From an uncultured Planctomycetaceae bacterium (lineage in GTDB: Bacteria > Planctomycetota > Planctomycetia > Pirellulales > UBA1268): 33,325 nucleotides of DNA. This document shows positions 15,214 to 23,300 of this stretch, in pieces. The stretch is from assembly GCA_903917235.1 (NCBI GenBank), contig CAIWZS010000180.1, positions 1-33,325 on the forward strand. Reading direction: 5' to 3'. Position numbers and translations under genes: made by a program. Under the pieces are notes generated by a model, which saw only the letters and a list, made by a program, of their open reading frames with translations, ran no database searches and was not told the origin of the DNA. Position 1 is the stretch's first letter, and each line of letters begins with the position of its first letter.

Positions 15214-16023
15214 TCACGGCGGCGGCGTGTCGCCAGCCGATGCCGTTCCCTCCGCCCGCGTCCCGCACACCCGGCACCCCGATCGCGCAGCGATCTCGAC
15301 CTGCCGACAGGCGAGCGTCGTGACGTCGAGCACGACGAGCCGGCCGGCAGCCGCCGGTGCGGCGCCGGCGAGGATTCGCACCACCTCGACCGCGGCGAGC
15401 GCGCCCGCGACTCCCGAGACGGCGCCGAGGACGGGAAACTCCCGCTTCCACTGCGGCGGCGCCTCGGGGCAGAGGCAGGCGAGGCAGGGTCCGCCGGGCG
15501 CCACCGTGAAGATCCGCACCTCCATGTCGTACATCGCGGCATCGACGAGCATGACGCCGGCCGAGACGGCCGCCGCGTTGAGTGCCAGTCGCTCCGTGAA
15601 GAGCGGTGCCGCGCCGACGGCCGCCGCACAGCCCACGACGAGCCGACTCGCGTTCGCCTCCGACACGTTCTCGCCCACGGTCTCCACGACGACGTGCGGA
15701 TTGAGTGCCGCGAGCCGCTCGGCCGCGACCTCGATCCGCGGCCGGCCCAGCTCGGGCGTGGACATGAGCACCTGCCGGTTCAAGTCGTCCCGGCGCACCG
15801 GGCCTGCATGCGCGAGCACGAGCCGCCCGACGCCAGCGGCCGCGAGGTAGAGCGCCGCGGTGCCCCCCACGCCACCGATGCGTGACACGAGGACGCTCGC
15901 CTGCTTCAGCCGACGCTGGCCCGCCACGCCGAGATCGGTCACGCCGAGCTGCCACGCATACCGGTCGAGTTCGGCAGGCGAGAGCAGGTCGTCGGCGTCG
16001 ACGGGCGGCCGAAGGTGTCGCAT
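15214..16023 (-). CDS. E1-like MoeB/ThiF/HesA family protein with altered ATP site
   Basis: This 269-residue protein has the MoeB/ThiF fold. The dinucleotide-like loop RIGGVGGT lies at 48-55, the DLNRQ motif at 80-84, and two zinc Cys pairs at CLAC (180-183) and CRVC (250-253). Such proteins adenylate the Gly-Gly end of a sulfur carrier, here probably the MoaD-like protein whose gene stops five bases upstream. Several conserved residues are missing. The Asp of the usual DCTDN motif is replaced in GCAAAVG (131-137), the acidic D-x-D segment before LNRQ reads HAGP, and no Cys stands at the E. coli MoeB Cys187 position. Activity may therefore be changed or lost. GGAGG precedes the ATG at 16023 with nine bases of spacing. 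Confidence 0.85.
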   Translation of the reverse strand: MRHLRPPVDADDLLSPAELDRYAWQLGVTDLGVAGQRRLKQASVLVSRIGGVGGTAALYLAAAGVGRLVLAHAGPVRRDDLNRQVLMSTPELGRPRIEVAAERLAALNPHVVVETVGENVSEANASRLVVGCAAAVGAAPLFTERLALNAAAVSAGVMLVDAAMYDMEVRIFTVAPGGPCLACLCPEAPPQWKREFPVLGAVSGVAGALAAVEVVRILAGAAPAAAGRLVVLDVTTLACRQVEIAARSGCRVCGTRAEGTASAGDTPPP

Positions 16024-16028
16024 CCGTG

Positions 16029-16313
16029 TCAGCCTCCGGCCACCGGCGGGAGGAGCAGCACGGTCGCGTGGTCGCCGATGACCAGCGCCTCACGCGCGTC
16101 GCCCGGCACCGCACGGCCATCGATGACGACCACCAGCGTCGGCTGGATGCGGCCGTCGGCGGTCAGCAGGTGCGGCCGCAGCGCCGGCGGACCCAGTGCG
16201 GCCAGGGAGGCGACGAGACCGCCGAGCGAGGTGCCCGCGTCCACCTCGACCTCGTCCGCATGCCGGCCCGCCGCCGCACGCACCTGGCCCGTGTATTCCA
16301 CGCGAACGGTCAC
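16029..16313 (-). CDS. MoaD/ThiS-like ubiquitin-fold sulfur carrier
   Basis: This 94-residue beta-grasp protein ends in Gly-Gly (LLLPPVAGG), the form required for C-terminal adenylation and thiocarboxylation. The first strand (TVRVEYTGQVRAAAG) and the middle (GTSLGGLVASLAALG) fit MoaD. MoaD donates sulfur to molybdopterin with MoaE; no moaE is in the window. The start is a GTG at 16313 whose sequence GTGA overlaps the stop of the upstream ATPase gene, so the two are translationally coupled. Position between a Mod-type ABC transporter and an E1-like protein supports a role in molybdenum or tungsten cofactor sulfur transfer. A role in another thio-modification is possible. Confidence 0.87.
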   Translation of the reverse strand: MTVRVEYTGQVRAAAGRHADEVEVDAGTSLGGLVASLAALGPPALRPHLLTADGRIQPTLVVVIDGRAVPGDAREALVIGDHATVLLLPPVAGG

Positions 16314-16984
16314 GCGTCGTCTCCAGCGGCCGCGAGCGATGCCAGCGGTCGCGCCGTGACCACCCCGCGCTCGATCACGTAGAGGATATCCGCCAGCCGT
16401 CGCGCCTCGTCTCGCGAGTGCGTGACGTGGAGCGTGGTGACGCCGTGCTCCCGCTGGATCCTGCGAAGCAGCACGCAGAGGCGGTCGCGGGTGGCCTCGT
16501 CCACGGCGGCGAGCGGCTCGTCGAGCAGCAGGAGCCGTGGCCGGAACGACAGCGCCCGCCCGAGCGCGACGCGCCGCGCCTCGCCACCGCTCAGGTCGCG
16601 CACGCCACGCTCGACGAGGTGGGCGATCTCCAGCGACTCGGCCAGCGTGGCGACGCGGGTCGCGATCTCCGCGCGGGGAACGCGGCGCACGCGTAGGGCG
16701 AAGCCGAGGTGATCCCGCACCGACATGGTGGGAAAGAGCGCGAGATCCTGGGGCACGTAGCCGATGTCCCGCGCCGAGAGCGGAGCCCCCGTGATGTCGA
16801 TCCCGTCGAGGCGGACCGCTCCCGCCGTCGCCGGACGGAGTCCACAGATGCCCTCGAGGAGCGTTGTCTTGCCCGACCCGGTCCGGCCCATCAGCACGCC
16901 GTAGCCGCCCGACGGCACCTCCAGGTCCGCCGCGGCCAGCCGGAACCCGCCGCTCCGCACGGTGAGACCGCACACCTCGATCAT
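16310..16984 (-). CDS. ABC transporter ATP-binding protein, ModC/WtpC type
   Basis: This 224-residue ATPase has Walker A GRTGSGKT (33-40), Q-loop YVPQDLALFP around Gln79, signature LSGGE (131-135), Walker B LLLLDEP (151-157) and H-loop His189. It lacks the C-terminal TOBE regulatory domain that makes classical ModC about 350 residues, so oxyanion feedback through that domain is absent. It energises import together with the permease encoded directly upstream (TGATG overlap) and the twin ModA-like protein. Molybdate or tungstate is the likely cargo because of the neighbouring ModA-like and MoaD-like genes; sulfate or another anion cannot be excluded. Confidence 0.9.
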   Translation of the reverse strand: MIEVCGLTVRSGGFRLAAADLEVPSGGYGVLMGRTGSGKTTLLEGICGLRPATAGAVRLDGIDITGAPLSARDIGYVPQDLALFPTMSVRDHLGFALRVRRVPRAEIATRVATLAESLEIAHLVERGVRDLSGGEARRVALGRALSFRPRLLLLDEPLAAVDEATRDRLCVLLRRIQREHGVTTLHVTHSRDEARRLADILYVIERGVVTARPLASLAAAGDDA

Positions 16985-17874
16985 CACGCCACCTTCCCGC
17001 CGAGGAGCCGCACGATCGCGAGCACGACGATCGCCGCCGCGATCATGATCAGCGACACGGCCACCGCGGCCTCCAGCTGGCCGACGCTCAGCTCGAGAAA
17101 CACGGTCGTCGAGAGCACCTCGGTGCGCATCCGCGTGGCACCGGCGAAGACGAGGATCGGTCCGAACTCGCCGAGCGACCGCGCCCACGCGATCGTGAAC
17201 GCGGCCACCACCCCCCGCCACGCCTGGGGCAGCACCACGCGGCAGAACGCCTGATCCCGGCGGCAGCCGAGCGTCCGCGCCACCTGCTCGGCCCGCGGAT
17301 CGATGCGGTCGAACGTCAGCTGCAGCGAGTGCGCCGCGAACGCACAGGCGACGGCGAACTGCGCGATGACGACGGCGACGGGCGTGTAGGCCACCCGCAT
17401 GCCGAGGTGCCGCTGCGCGAGCGACTCGAGGGTCGCCCCCGCGACGGGCAGGTGGAACAGGATGAGCAGGCTCAGTCCGAGCACGAGGGGAGGCAGCACG
17501 ACGGGGATGTCGAGGACGGCCTCGACGGCACGCCGGCCCGGGAACTCGTGCCGCGAGAGCAGGTAGGCCAGCGGCATCGCCACGACGATCGAGAGCAGGG
17601 CGGCGATCGTGCAGGTGACGAGCGTGAGCTGCACGGCGAACCGGATCTCGGGCTTCGCGAGCGCCTCGAGCAGGTGACGCGGCGACGTCGAGAGCACGTC
17701 GGCGGCGAGCAGCGCCACCACGAGGAGCACGTAGACGCTGCCGAGCGTGATGAACGCGGCATGAAAGGGCCAGTCGGGTCCGGCCCGATACGGTCGTTCC
17801 GTTCGGCCGGGCGGCACCGCGCCGGGAGGCGGCGCCTCGGCACCGGCCGCCGGATCGTCCGCAGCACGTCTCAT
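16984..17874 (-). CDS. ABC transporter permease, ModB/WtpB type
   Basis: This 296-residue membrane permease has about six hydrophobic segments. The cytoplasmic EAA loop, which contacts the ATPase, reads EQVARTLGCRRDQAFCRVVL and continues into AWRGVVAAFTIAWARSLGEFGP, a pattern of molybdate/tungstate/sulfate permeases. The first 45 residues are Pro/Ala/Arg-rich and cytosolic, longer than in E. coli ModB. The ATG at 17874 overlaps the stop of the substrate-binding gene as ATGA, and its own stop overlaps the ATPase start. This tight overlap shows that the three transporter genes are expressed together. Confidence 0.9.
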   Translation of the reverse strand: MRRAADDPAAGAEAPPPGAVPPGRTERPYRAGPDWPFHAAFITLGSVYVLLVVALLAADVLSTSPRHLLEALAKPEIRFAVQLTLVTCTIAALLSIVVAMPLAYLLSRHEFPGRRAVEAVLDIPVVLPPLVLGLSLLILFHLPVAGATLESLAQRHLGMRVAYTPVAVVIAQFAVACAFAAHSLQLTFDRIDPRAEQVARTLGCRRDQAFCRVVLPQAWRGVVAAFTIAWARSLGEFGPILVFAGATRMRTEVLSTTVFLELSVGQLEAAVAVSLIMIAAAIVVLAIVRLLGGKVA

Positions 17875-19421
17875 CGCGTCGTCCCGACGCCGACGCCGTC
17901 GCCGAGCCAGCGGAAACCCTCGGCCTCGAAGATCTCCCGCGACTCGGCCGTCTCGATGGCGGCCAGGAGCCGCATGGCCAGCCGTCGATGGGTCGATCCT
18001 GTCGCGACTCCATAGGGCTGATTGGCGATCGAACAGGACAGCCCGTCGATCCGCACCGCGTCGAGCACATCGCCCGAGCCGGCGGCATTGGAGAGGTAGA
18101 CGACCGCGGCATCGAGCGAGCCGCTCCGCATCTGGTTGACGAGCATGTCGCCGGTGGGGGTCTGCACCACGACGTTCTCCATGAGTTCGGACCGGAGTCC
18201 GGCCTCGGTGAAGGTCCGCTGCGTGAGCCAGCCCATCGCGCACTGCTTCTCGTGGCCGATGCCCACCCGCAGGCCGGGTTTCGTGAGGTCGGCGAGGCTG
18301 CCGACGCCGAGCGGATTGCCCTTGGCCACGAGGATGACGAGTTCGTTCTGCGAGACGACCCGCGACTCGGGAAAGAGATCCCCCACCTGCGTCATGAACT
18401 CCGTGTCGCAGGCGAAGTAGGCGTCGGGTACGCGTCCGGCCCGCATCTGGGCGACGAGGATGCCGCAGCCGTTGTAGACGCGGGTCACGCTGACTCCCTC
18501 GCGTGCCTCGAACTCCGCCACCGTGCGCTCGAGCGCCGGTCGCAGCATCGATCCGGCGTAGAGCACGACCTCGGGATCGGGATCCCACGCATCACCGGGC
18601 AGGGGCGTGAAACCGTGCTCTCGGTAGCGGGCGAGGCCGCGATCGCGCGCGGCACAGAACCGGGCGAAACGGTGGGCCCGTGCCGAGCGGGCCGACCCGG
18701 CGGCCGCCTCGCCCCGCGGGTCGGCCGGCTCGACGACGGCGACGCCCACGAGCGACACGACGTCGGCGAACTCCGGCACGCGCACCCCCTCGAGGTTGTC
18801 GAAGTCGTGAAGCAACGCGTCGTAGACGATCGCCGCATCCACCGACCCGAGCTTCACGGCCGTGGCCGCCTCGGTCACCGTCGTCGTGACCACCGCCGCA
18901 CGCTCGGCGAGCGGCCGCCACCGGCCCACGGGATCGAGCGCCGCACGGACGACCGCGCCGATCGCGGCCGCATCGGGGTTGGCGATCGCGAGTCGCAGTC
19001 CGGGATCGAGCAGGTCGTCGAGCGCGTCGATGCCCCGCGGATTGCCGCGAGGGACGGCGATCAGCGGCCGCATCTCCGCGAGCGGATAGTCCGCCGCGAC
19101 GAGCCCGCGCTCGCGCGCGATCGACATGAAACGATCGTCCGCGGGGAGGTAGAGATCGGCGGCGCGCACCACCTCGAGTCCGGCGAGAAGCGCTTGCGAC
19201 GGTCCGTACTGGGCCACGACACGTCCGCCGGTTTCCGCGGCGTAGTCGGCCATGATCGCCTCCATCACCGAACGGTTGCTCGCGGCGCAGGCGATCACGA
19301 GCGGCTCGTCGTCCCGCACGCGCGGGTCGCCTCGGTCGATCGCGCCGCATCCGGTCAACGCCGCCAGAAGCGGGAGCAGGAGCGGCGGCAGAACACGACG
19401 GAGGACGACGCGGCGGCACAT
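17871..19421 (-). CDS. Tandem two-domain ModA-like substrate-binding lipoprotein
   Basis: This 516-residue lipoprotein has a clear lipobox (LAALTGC, Cys25). It then contains two successive ModA-like periplasmic binding domains. The first (about 38-265) runs from EPLVIACAASNRSVMEAI through YLPADDRFM and IAVPRGNPRGI to AAIVYDALL. The second (about 283-505) runs from EVVLYAGSMLRPALERTV through YFACDTEFM, ILVAKGNPLGV and VGIGHEKQC to AAVVYLSNA. A normal ModA is about 250 residues, so this is a head-to-tail fusion. The second domain carries extra Cys residues (YNGCGIL, FACDT, EKQCAMG) near positions that in ModA line the anion pocket. It probably delivers molybdate or tungstate to the permease; the two domains may differ in ligand. 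Confidence 0.87.
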   Translation of the reverse strand: MCRRVVLRRVLPPLLLPLLAALTGCGAIDRGDPRVRDDEPLVIACAASNRSVMEAIMADYAAETGGRVVAQYGPSQALLAGLEVVRAADLYLPADDRFMSIARERGLVAADYPLAEMRPLIAVPRGNPRGIDALDDLLDPGLRLAIANPDAAAIGAVVRAALDPVGRWRPLAERAAVVTTTVTEAATAVKLGSVDAAIVYDALLHDFDNLEGVRVPEFADVVSLVGVAVVEPADPRGEAAAGSARSARAHRFARFCAARDRGLARYREHGFTPLPGDAWDPDPEVVLYAGSMLRPALERTVAEFEAREGVSVTRVYNGCGILVAQMRAGRVPDAYFACDTEFMTQVGDLFPESRVVSQNELVILVAKGNPLGVGSLADLTKPGLRVGIGHEKQCAMGWLTQRTFTEAGLRSELMENVVVQTPTGDMLVNQMRSGSLDAAVVYLSNAAGSGDVLDAVRIDGLSCSIANQPYGVATGSTHRRLAMRLLAAIETAESREIFEAEGFRWLGDGVGVGTTR

Positions 19422-19427
19422 GGGCGA

Positions 19428-20366
19428 TCAGCGGGCTCGGCCGGGGGCGAAACCGGGAGGAATCGGCACGGGACGCGGCAGGCCGTTGCCGGGGCCACGC
19501 GTCGGCGGCGGGGGTGGCTCACCGCCGAAGAGCCGCTCGTCCCACGATGCCGCGAGGAGGAGGTCGAACCCCGGGGCGAGCTGCTTGGCCTGGCACGAAC
19601 ACGCGCCGCAGAGGAATGCCGTCGTGGTGGCGATCGTGTCGGCATCGAGGTCGGCGGCGGGCATGACGTGGGCGACCCGACCCCTGCCGAAGACGGCCGC
19701 CACGAGTGCCGCGTCGTTGTGATCGATCTTCTCCGCGGAGAGATGGGCCGCGAGCGTGTGCCGCAGCAACGCGGCATCGGCGGCGGCGGAGTCGGCCACG
19801 AGCACGGAGAAACGCACCTCGAGAGGCACTTCGGACAGCAGTTCCGACCCGGGCAGGCCGATCCCCCGAGGCAGCGGCGTGTCGGCGGCCACGAGCGGCA
19901 GTTCGGACTCGAGCAGGGCGCGCGTCCGCTCCGTCTCGCTGGGATCGGATCCCGGCACCACGAGCCACACCACCGCATCGCCCCCGAGCAGGCGCCGTAC
20001 GAGCTCGCGCTGGCTCGGTCCACCGGCGACCACGCGTGCGGCCTCGGCAGCCGTTCCCTGCCAGAGGATCGCGTCGCCGCGGGGCGCGCGGATCGTCACC
20101 CGCGCCGTGTCGGTCGCTCCGGGTCTCCGTTCGACCGTGTAGTTGCCGGAGCCACCGTTGCCCGCCGCACCATCCTCGAGCTGGCCCAACGCCGCCCGAT
20201 CATCGTCGCCGAGCGATCCGGGAAGGGCCGCCTCGATCCGAAACGGATCGGCCGGCCACCGCTCGAGCGCGTACCGAAACACCGGGATCGAACAGGCCGA
20301 GGCCCCGACCTGCGCGAGCAGGACCACGACTACGGCACCGGGAACCGTCCGCGCGATGCCGCTCAT
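19428..20366 (-). CDS. Exported Cys-containing protein, unknown function
   Basis: This 312-residue protein begins with a signal peptide (MSGIARTVPGAVVVVLLAQV) followed by GASACSIPVFRYALERW; Cys25 may be lipidated or may be the first residues of the mature domain. A later segment, TTTAFLCGACSCQAKQLAPG, holds three more cysteines, and the C-terminus is Pro-rich. The pattern suggests a periplasmic redox or metal-binding protein, but no known family is recognised with confidence. Its ATG at 20366 overlaps the stop of the large propeller gene as ATGA, and it stops six bases before the twin-ModA gene. It is therefore embedded in the transporter operon and may act with it. Confidence 0.75.
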   Translation of the reverse strand: MSGIARTVPGAVVVVLLAQVGASACSIPVFRYALERWPADPFRIEAALPGSLGDDDRAALGQLEDGAAGNGGSGNYTVERRPGATDTARVTIRAPRGDAILWQGTAAEAARVVAGGPSQRELVRRLLGGDAVVWLVVPGSDPSETERTRALLESELPLVAADTPLPRGIGLPGSELLSEVPLEVRFSVLVADSAAADAALLRHTLAAHLSAEKIDHNDAALVAAVFGRGRVAHVMPAADLDADTIATTTAFLCGACSCQAKQLAPGFDLLLAASWDERLFGGEPPPPPTRGPGNGLPRPVPIPPGFAPGRAR

Positions 20367-23300
20367 CGACGTGGCCCATGACACACGATCCGTCCGTCGG
20401 TCGTCGATGCGTAGATGCGACCCGCCGCCGCGACCACGCCGTCGAACACCGGAAGAAAGTCCACCTCGAGCGACTGCACCTGGCTGCCGTCGTCCAGTGA
20501 TACGACGCTCACACGCCCACCCTCGGCCCCGCCGAGGGCCGCATCCTGCCTCGCGAGCGCCTCGACCATCCCCGCATCTCCGGCGGCGAGCCCCCGCAGG
20601 GCCTCCTCGGAGTCGACGAGGTCCGGAGGACCGGCGACGAGGAGTGCATCTCGACCCAGCACCATGCCCCGCGCGAAGATCGGCACGAATCGCGTCCACT
20701 TCTGGTCGAAGGCGAGACCCTTCGCGGCCTCGGCGCCCGGCCCGGCCTTCGCGCCCGCCGGCCCACCGCCCGCCGCCGCAGCGCGGGTCCGTGACGGAAA
20801 GACGACCGCCGAGCCGATGCGGCCCTTGCCGGTGGGCAGGTCATGCAGCCCCGCGGCCGCGACGCCACCGACGGCCCCCGACGTGTCGCGGGCGTTGCCC
20901 GCATCGAACGTGAGCGCGAGCACGGCTCCGGCGAGCGTGCGCCGCGACGCCTCGGGGTCGGCATGCGCCGCGGCGATCTCCGCGGCCGTGAGCTCCCGGT
21001 GGAAGATCCGCACCTCGTCGAGCGCACCCGCGAGCGGCGTGTCGGAACCCTCGCCTCCGACCACGCTGCCCGTGTCGCCTCCCAGATCGAGCCCGGTCTT
21101 CGGCGTGTCGAGCAGGCCGGGACCGGGCCCTGCCGCGACCTCGCGACCATCCAGGAAGAGCCGGAGCGTGCCATCCGCCGCGAGCATCCCCACGACATGA
21201 TTCCAACCGTCGGCGAGCCGGACGTCCGCCGCGAGCGTGCCGAGCCGCTGGTCGGACCGCACCCGGAACACCGGCCGGCGCTGCTCGATCGCGAGCGCAT
21301 AGCCCTGTGCCGCGCCGCCATGCGCGAGGATCGTACCATTGGGCTTCTCCGGCCTGACCCACGCCTCGACCGTGACCGGCACGCCCCGCGGATCGATCGC
21401 CGCCGCGGGCTGAAACGAGACGACCGGCGTCGATGCCGCGCCGCCCCTCCGCGGCGGCAGGCTCACGGGCTCCGCCACGACGGCGTCGCGGCCCGCGGCG
21501 AAGAGCTGATGCTCCAGCGGCGTCGTCCACTTGTAGTACTGCGGCTGCCGCGCGTAGCCGAACACGTCGGTGTCGTTGAACGCGAGGATGCGGCCCGCCG
21601 GCGTGTACTTCCCCGCCTGCCAATAGCCGTTGTGGCCGCCGGCGAAGTTCCTGCCATAGACCCAGTAGGAGCGGTGAAACCAGGTGTCGTCGAGGAAGCC
21701 CGTCGGCGCGTACAGGTGCCGCCCGGCCCCGGCCTGGGTGCTCCCCTGGCGCGCCGCATCACCGGACACCGGCCCGATCCCGACCCGTCGCCCGTCACGG
21801 TCGAACGCCTGCGAACGCAGGAAAATCCGCTCACCGTCGAACGAGAGGATGTCGGCGAGACCGGCGGGCATCTGGAGCACCGCGATCCGTGCCTCGATGG
21901 CCCCCCCCGTCTCCGGATCGCGGTCGTCGAGGATCGTCCGCGAGACCACCGCGCCGGAACGCGGGTCGAGTCGCACGTACTGCATCCCATCGTCGAGGAA
22001 GCACGACCGGCCGACGACGACGTGGACGAGGTCGTCCACCACGAGCACGGTGCCGTGGACGGGCCAGACCGATTCGAGCTGCTCGAGCGCCATGAGCCGG
22101 CGGTCGGACGGCGCCGCGAAGAAGCGCCAGGCGAGCGCGCCATCGGAGGCCCGCAGGCAGTACACGGCCCCGTCCGCCGATCCGAAGAGCACGCGCCCCT
22201 GCCAGATCGTCGGAGGCGAGTCGATGCGACCGCCGGCGGTGAACGACCAGCGTCGGCCACCGCTCACCACGTCGATCGCGTGGATCGCGTGCGCGTCCAC
22301 CTGCGCGACGTAGAGGGTGTCGGCGACGACCACCGGCTGCGAGAGGCGACCGCCGATCACCACCTCCCAGGACCGATCGAGCGTGCCGGGCAGCGGATCG
22401 GGGCTCGCGCCGCTGCGGGCGGCGTCATGGCGATAGGTCGGCCAGTCGGACGGGGTCTGCGGGGCCGCGTCGAAGGGGCCGTCGAACGCGGGGCCACGGG
22501 TCAGCCGGGCGTCGTCGGCGGGGCGTGGTGGCGGTGCCGCGCGCTGCGCGGCGAGCGCGTTGAACCCGCTGAGCTTCGTTTCCGGATAGCAGGCGCAGTC
22601 GTGCGGCGGGGCGTAGAGCAGCCCGTTGCAGGGAAGCACGCCATAGAGGCAGCCGCCGCGCACCCAGTGGTTGGTGTCCCACGTCCGCTTCTCGGTGTCG
22701 ACGAACTCGATCCCCGTACGCGACGGAATGAGGAACCGGTCGGTGCCCTTCGCGATCGAGCAGCGGTGGTGAAACCAGTACGTGTCGACGTCGGGCGGAA
22801 ACTCCACCTTCACCTCGCCCGTGAGGATGTCCCGACCCTTGTAGATGCCGCTGTCGCCGCCACTCGTCGTGGGCGCGACCCAGACGAGGCCGTTGCTCAC
22901 CATGAGATCCTGTGGCGACTGATAGCCCGACGGGGCGTGCTCCGTCTCCCAGAGCTGCCGGCCGTCGGCCGTCGCGTACCCGCGCATCCTGCCCTCGCCG
23001 CCGGCGTAGAGCACCACCTCGCCCTGCATCACGAGCCGCGGCCCGAAATTGAAGGGGATCGCCTGCCGTCGCGGAGCCGGCGCGCTCGCCCACCGCTCCT
23101 CGCCGCTCGACCGCTCGACGCACACGATCCGCTCCCCGTCATGCCAGGCGACGCCGCCCGCGTTCGCACACAGCGTCAGCGGCACGACCGGACCGGTGCG
23201 CGTCCAGAGCACGCGGCCGCTCTCCGGTTCGATCGCGCGGACCTCACGCGGCTGCTCGTTCCAGAGGAACTCCCGCTCCACGCGCCCCTGATCGCCGACC

